Source: an uncultured Eggerthellaceae bacterium
GTDB taxonomy: Bacteria > Actinomycetota > Coriobacteriia > Coriobacteriales > Eggerthellaceae
NCBI GenBank assembly: GCA_910577495.1
Contig: CAJTML010000060.1
Coordinates: 1 to 12,333, forward strand
Reading direction: 5' to 3'
Length of the DNA: 12,333 bases
The notes below the pieces were generated by a model. It saw only the letters and a list, made by a program, of their open reading frames with translations. It made no database searches and had not been told where the DNA came from. Of this stretch, positions 10,250-12,333 are shown in pieces (positions within the stretch are counted from its first letter, which is position 1; each line of letters begins with the position of its first letter). A program made the position numbers and the translations under genes.

Positions 10250-12333
10250 ATGGAACTTACAATTGGCCAATCCCTTGCGGGATTTCGCGTACTCACCAAA
10301 GAAGCGCTTCCCGAAATTGATGGTGTGGCATACACGATGCTGCACGAGGACTCACAGGCGCGCCTGCTCTATTTAGCGAACGACGATAACAACAAAACGT
10401 TTTCCATCACGTTCAAAACGCCCCCAAATGACGACACGGGTGTTTTTCACATTCTGGAGCATTCGGTGCTGTGCGGGTCGAAAAAGTTCCCGCTCAAAGA
10501 GCCGTTTGTGAACCTGATCAAGTCATCTATGCAAACGTTTCTCAACGCCATGACGTTTCCCGACAAAACGATGTATCCGGTTGCAAGCACCAATGACCAG
10601 GATCTCATCAACCTGACCGACGTCTACATGGACGCGGTGCTGCACCCCAACATTTACGTGAAGCCTGAAATCTTTGAACAAGAAGGCTGGCACTGGGAGC
10701 TCAAAGCTGATCTTGAGGCTGATGAGGGTGACATCTTAGCAGGCGAAGCGGTAGCACGCGAAGCTTATATGGACCCCGATCGGACGCCGCAGCTCATGCT
10801 CAATGGCGTGGTATACAACGAGATGAAAGGTGTCTTTTCGGATCCGAATTCACTGCTGTACGACTACACGCAGTCCGCGCTCTTCCCCGACACCGCCTAT
10901 CAATATGAGTCCGGTGGCGCGCCAGCTGCCATTCCCGATCTGACCTATGAGCAGTTCTTAGAGCAGCACGAACGCCACTACCGCTTAGACAACAGCTACA
11001 TCACGCTCTATGGCAACCTTGATGTAGAGCGCATGCTGACGTTTTTAGACGAGCAGTACCTCGTGCCCGTTGCTGCTGAACAGCGGCAGCGTGATGCAGC
11101 CCGCGCCGCTGCAGGTAAAGCTGCGCTTACCCCCAACCCACTCGTTGCGCAAAGCGCGTTGGTTGTAGAACACGAAACGCACACCATGGCAACCTCGCCC
11201 GAAAACGCATGTGCCGCTTTAGGCTTTGTCATCGGAAATGTCGAAGAGCGCACGCGCATTGTTGCAACCGACATTTTGCTTGATGCACTCATGGGCTCAA
11301 ACGAAGCCCCCTTGAAGCGCGCGCTGCTTGACGCTGGCATTGCCGACGATGTGCACGGCTCACTGGCAGACAGCCTGCTGCAACCCTTCGCCTTCTTACA
11401 GCTGCGCGGCGCCAAAGCAGGTGCAACCAAGCAGTTCAAGCAGATCGTGCGCGACACCCTCACCACCATGGCCGATGGCGGCTTAGACCACGCACTGGTT
11501 GCCGCATCACTTTCGCACGCAGAGTTTGAGATGCGCGAATTTGACTTCCATATGGCTGATGGCGTGGCGCTTTCCATGGCGGCACTGGGTGGATGGCTCT
11601 ACGACGACAAGCTGGCATGCGCCTACATTAAATATGAAGATGACTTCGCCTTCTTGCGCGGGGCGCTTGAAGATGGCTATTTTGAGCAGCTCATTCGCGA
11701 TGTCTTTTTAGAGAACAACCACTGGGCGTGCGTTGAGATCATCCCTGATCAAGACAACGCAGACAACGCAGAAGCCGAGCGCATTGCAAAGGCTCAACAA
11801 AGCTTTGGCGAAGAGGACTACGTACGCATTGCTGATGAGGAAGCAAATCTTCGCCGTGAGCAAGAAACGCCCGATAGCCCCGAAGCACTGGCAACGCTTC
11901 CCCACTTGAGCCTGTCGGATTTGACGGATCCACCCGCAGAGTCCGCGTATGCGCTTGACCCAACGCGCCCGATTGCGTGCTTGCGCCATGATGCATGCTT
12001 GCATGGGGTTGTGTATACGTATCGCTACTTTAGCTTAAACCACCTCACCTTTGAGGAAATCCCGTACGTGAGTGTGTTGGGGCTTGTGCTCAGCAAGCTG
12101 GCAACTGAACAACATGACGCCGCAACGCTTGATACGCTTATCAACCACTATTTGGGATCACTGACGTTCTTTACCGATGTGTTCACCGACCCCGATGACG
12201 TGCATGCCTTTAACGCATACTTCGTCGTGGGCGCAGCAGCGCTCTCGGAAAACGTGGAGTGGCTGGTGTCACTGAGCAAAGAGATCATGCTCACCACTGA
12301 TTTTACTGATACTGACAAGATTCGCGACATTTT
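10250..12333 (+). CDS. M16C zinc metallopeptidase (PreP/presequence-protease-like), 3' end outside window
   Basis: Insulinase-superfamily peptidase that degrades peptides inside a closed chamber. No signal peptide is seen, so it is probably cytoplasmic. The reading frame is open from ATG 10250 to the window edge (694 complete codons; family members are near 970-1000 residues), so the C-terminal third is missing. The inverted zinc motif H67-I-L-E70-H71 (in FHILEHSVLCGS) carries two zinc ligands and the catalytic base. A downstream Glu in VVYNEMKG (E191) is the likely third ligand. KEPFVNLIKSSMQTFLNAMT (83-102) is typical of the PreP branch. The H71 to E191 distance (about 120) is longer than I expect, apparently because of an acidic insert around 152-180. 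The region near residues 480-640 fits the M16C-associated linker domain. AAAGAGG lies 6 nt before the ATG. It diverges from the trpB2 leader across a spacer of 200 bp. Confidence 0.95.
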   Translation, partial: MELTIGQSLAGFRVLTKEALPEIDGVAYTMLHEDSQARLLYLANDDNNKTFSITFKTPPNDDTGVFHILEHSVLCGSKKFPLKEPFVNLIKSSMQTFLNAMTFPDKTMYPVASTNDQDLINLTDVYMDAVLHPNIYVKPEIFEQEGWHWELKADLEADEGDILAGEAVAREAYMDPDRTPQLMLNGVVYNEMKGVFSDPNSLLYDYTQSALFPDTAYQYESGGAPAAIPDLTYEQFLEQHERHYRLDNSYITLYGNLDVERMLTFLDEQYLVPVAAEQRQRDAARAAAGKAALTPNPLVAQSALVVEHETHTMATSPENACAALGFVIGNVEERTRIVATDILLDALMGSNEAPLKRALLDAGIADDVHGSLADSLLQPFAFLQLRGAKAGATKQFKQIVRDTLTTMADGGLDHALVAASLSHAEFEMREFDFHMADGVALSMAALGGWLYDDKLACAYIKYEDDFAFLRGALEDGYFEQLIRDVFLENNHWACVEIIPDQDNADNAEAERIAKAQQSFGEEDYVRIADEEANLRREQETPDSPEALATLPHLSLSDLTDPPAESAYALDPTRPIACLRHDACLHGVVYTYRYFSLNHLTFEEIPYVSVLGLVLSKLATEQHDAATLDTLINHYLGSLTFFTDVFTDPDDVHAFNAYFVVGAAALSENVEWLVSLSKEIMLTTDFTDTDKIRDI

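Noticed and set aside
11008..11577. 189-codon open frame on the minus strand
   Set aside because: It is antisense to the M16C peptidase, low-complexity (Ala/Ser/Cys-rich), and has no recognisable domain.

Overview
This window is an ordinary chromosomal segment of roughly 50% G+C. It probably comes from an anaerobic member of the Coriobacteriia (Actinomycetota; Cryptobacterium/Eggerthella/Olsenella-like). That assignment is inferred from gene content: a flavodiiron protein fused to rubredoxin, a TrpB2-type synthase, a PreP-like M16 peptidase and small orphan membrane proteins. No marker in the window fixes the species. I see no insertion sequences, phage genes or CRISPR.

Layout. 1-84 may hold the last codons of a rightward gene. 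91-2917 (minus) carries a GT28 diacylglycerol-type glycosyltransferase overlapped by a DEAD-box RNA helicase. 2918-3291 is a regulatory and tRNA stretch with tRNA-Glu(UUC), its promoter and its terminator. 3292-3645 (plus) encodes a small NifX/NifB-type FeMo-cofactor-family protein. 3732-4872 (minus) is the conserved infC-rpmI-rplT translation operon. It ends in a strong UUCG-loop terminator and is preceded by a leader of about 160 nt containing an intrinsic-terminator hairpin. 5243-6634 (plus) is the flavodiiron-rubredoxin fusion. 6727-8337 (minus) is a two-gene cassette of unrecognised single-pass membrane proteins. 8431-9834 (minus) is the TrpB-like enzyme. 10250 to the right edge (plus) is the first part of a large M16C zinc metallopeptidase, transcribed divergently from trpB.

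The most notable content is regulatory RNA. Upstream of the trpB-type gene is an unlisted 31-codon leader ORF with three consecutive Trp codons. It is followed by a six-base segment that can pair with either of two identical partners, and then by a strong intrinsic terminator, which is the architecture of classic tryptophan transcription attenuation. The infC operon leader also contains a terminator and, upstream of it, a 7-nt segment complementary to the terminator loop and 3' arm. This could work as an L20-type autoregulatory attenuator. infC itself appears to start at a non-canonical AUA codon. The rubredoxin part of the flavodiiron fusion has its own well-spaced Shine-Dalgarno and ATG.

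Functionally, the window combines RNA metabolism and translation (helicase, IF3, L35, L20, tRNA-Glu), envelope glycolipid synthesis, O2/NO detoxification, tryptophan synthesis and peptide degradation. Apart from the ribosomal operon and the small membrane cassette, the genes look like independent transcription units.
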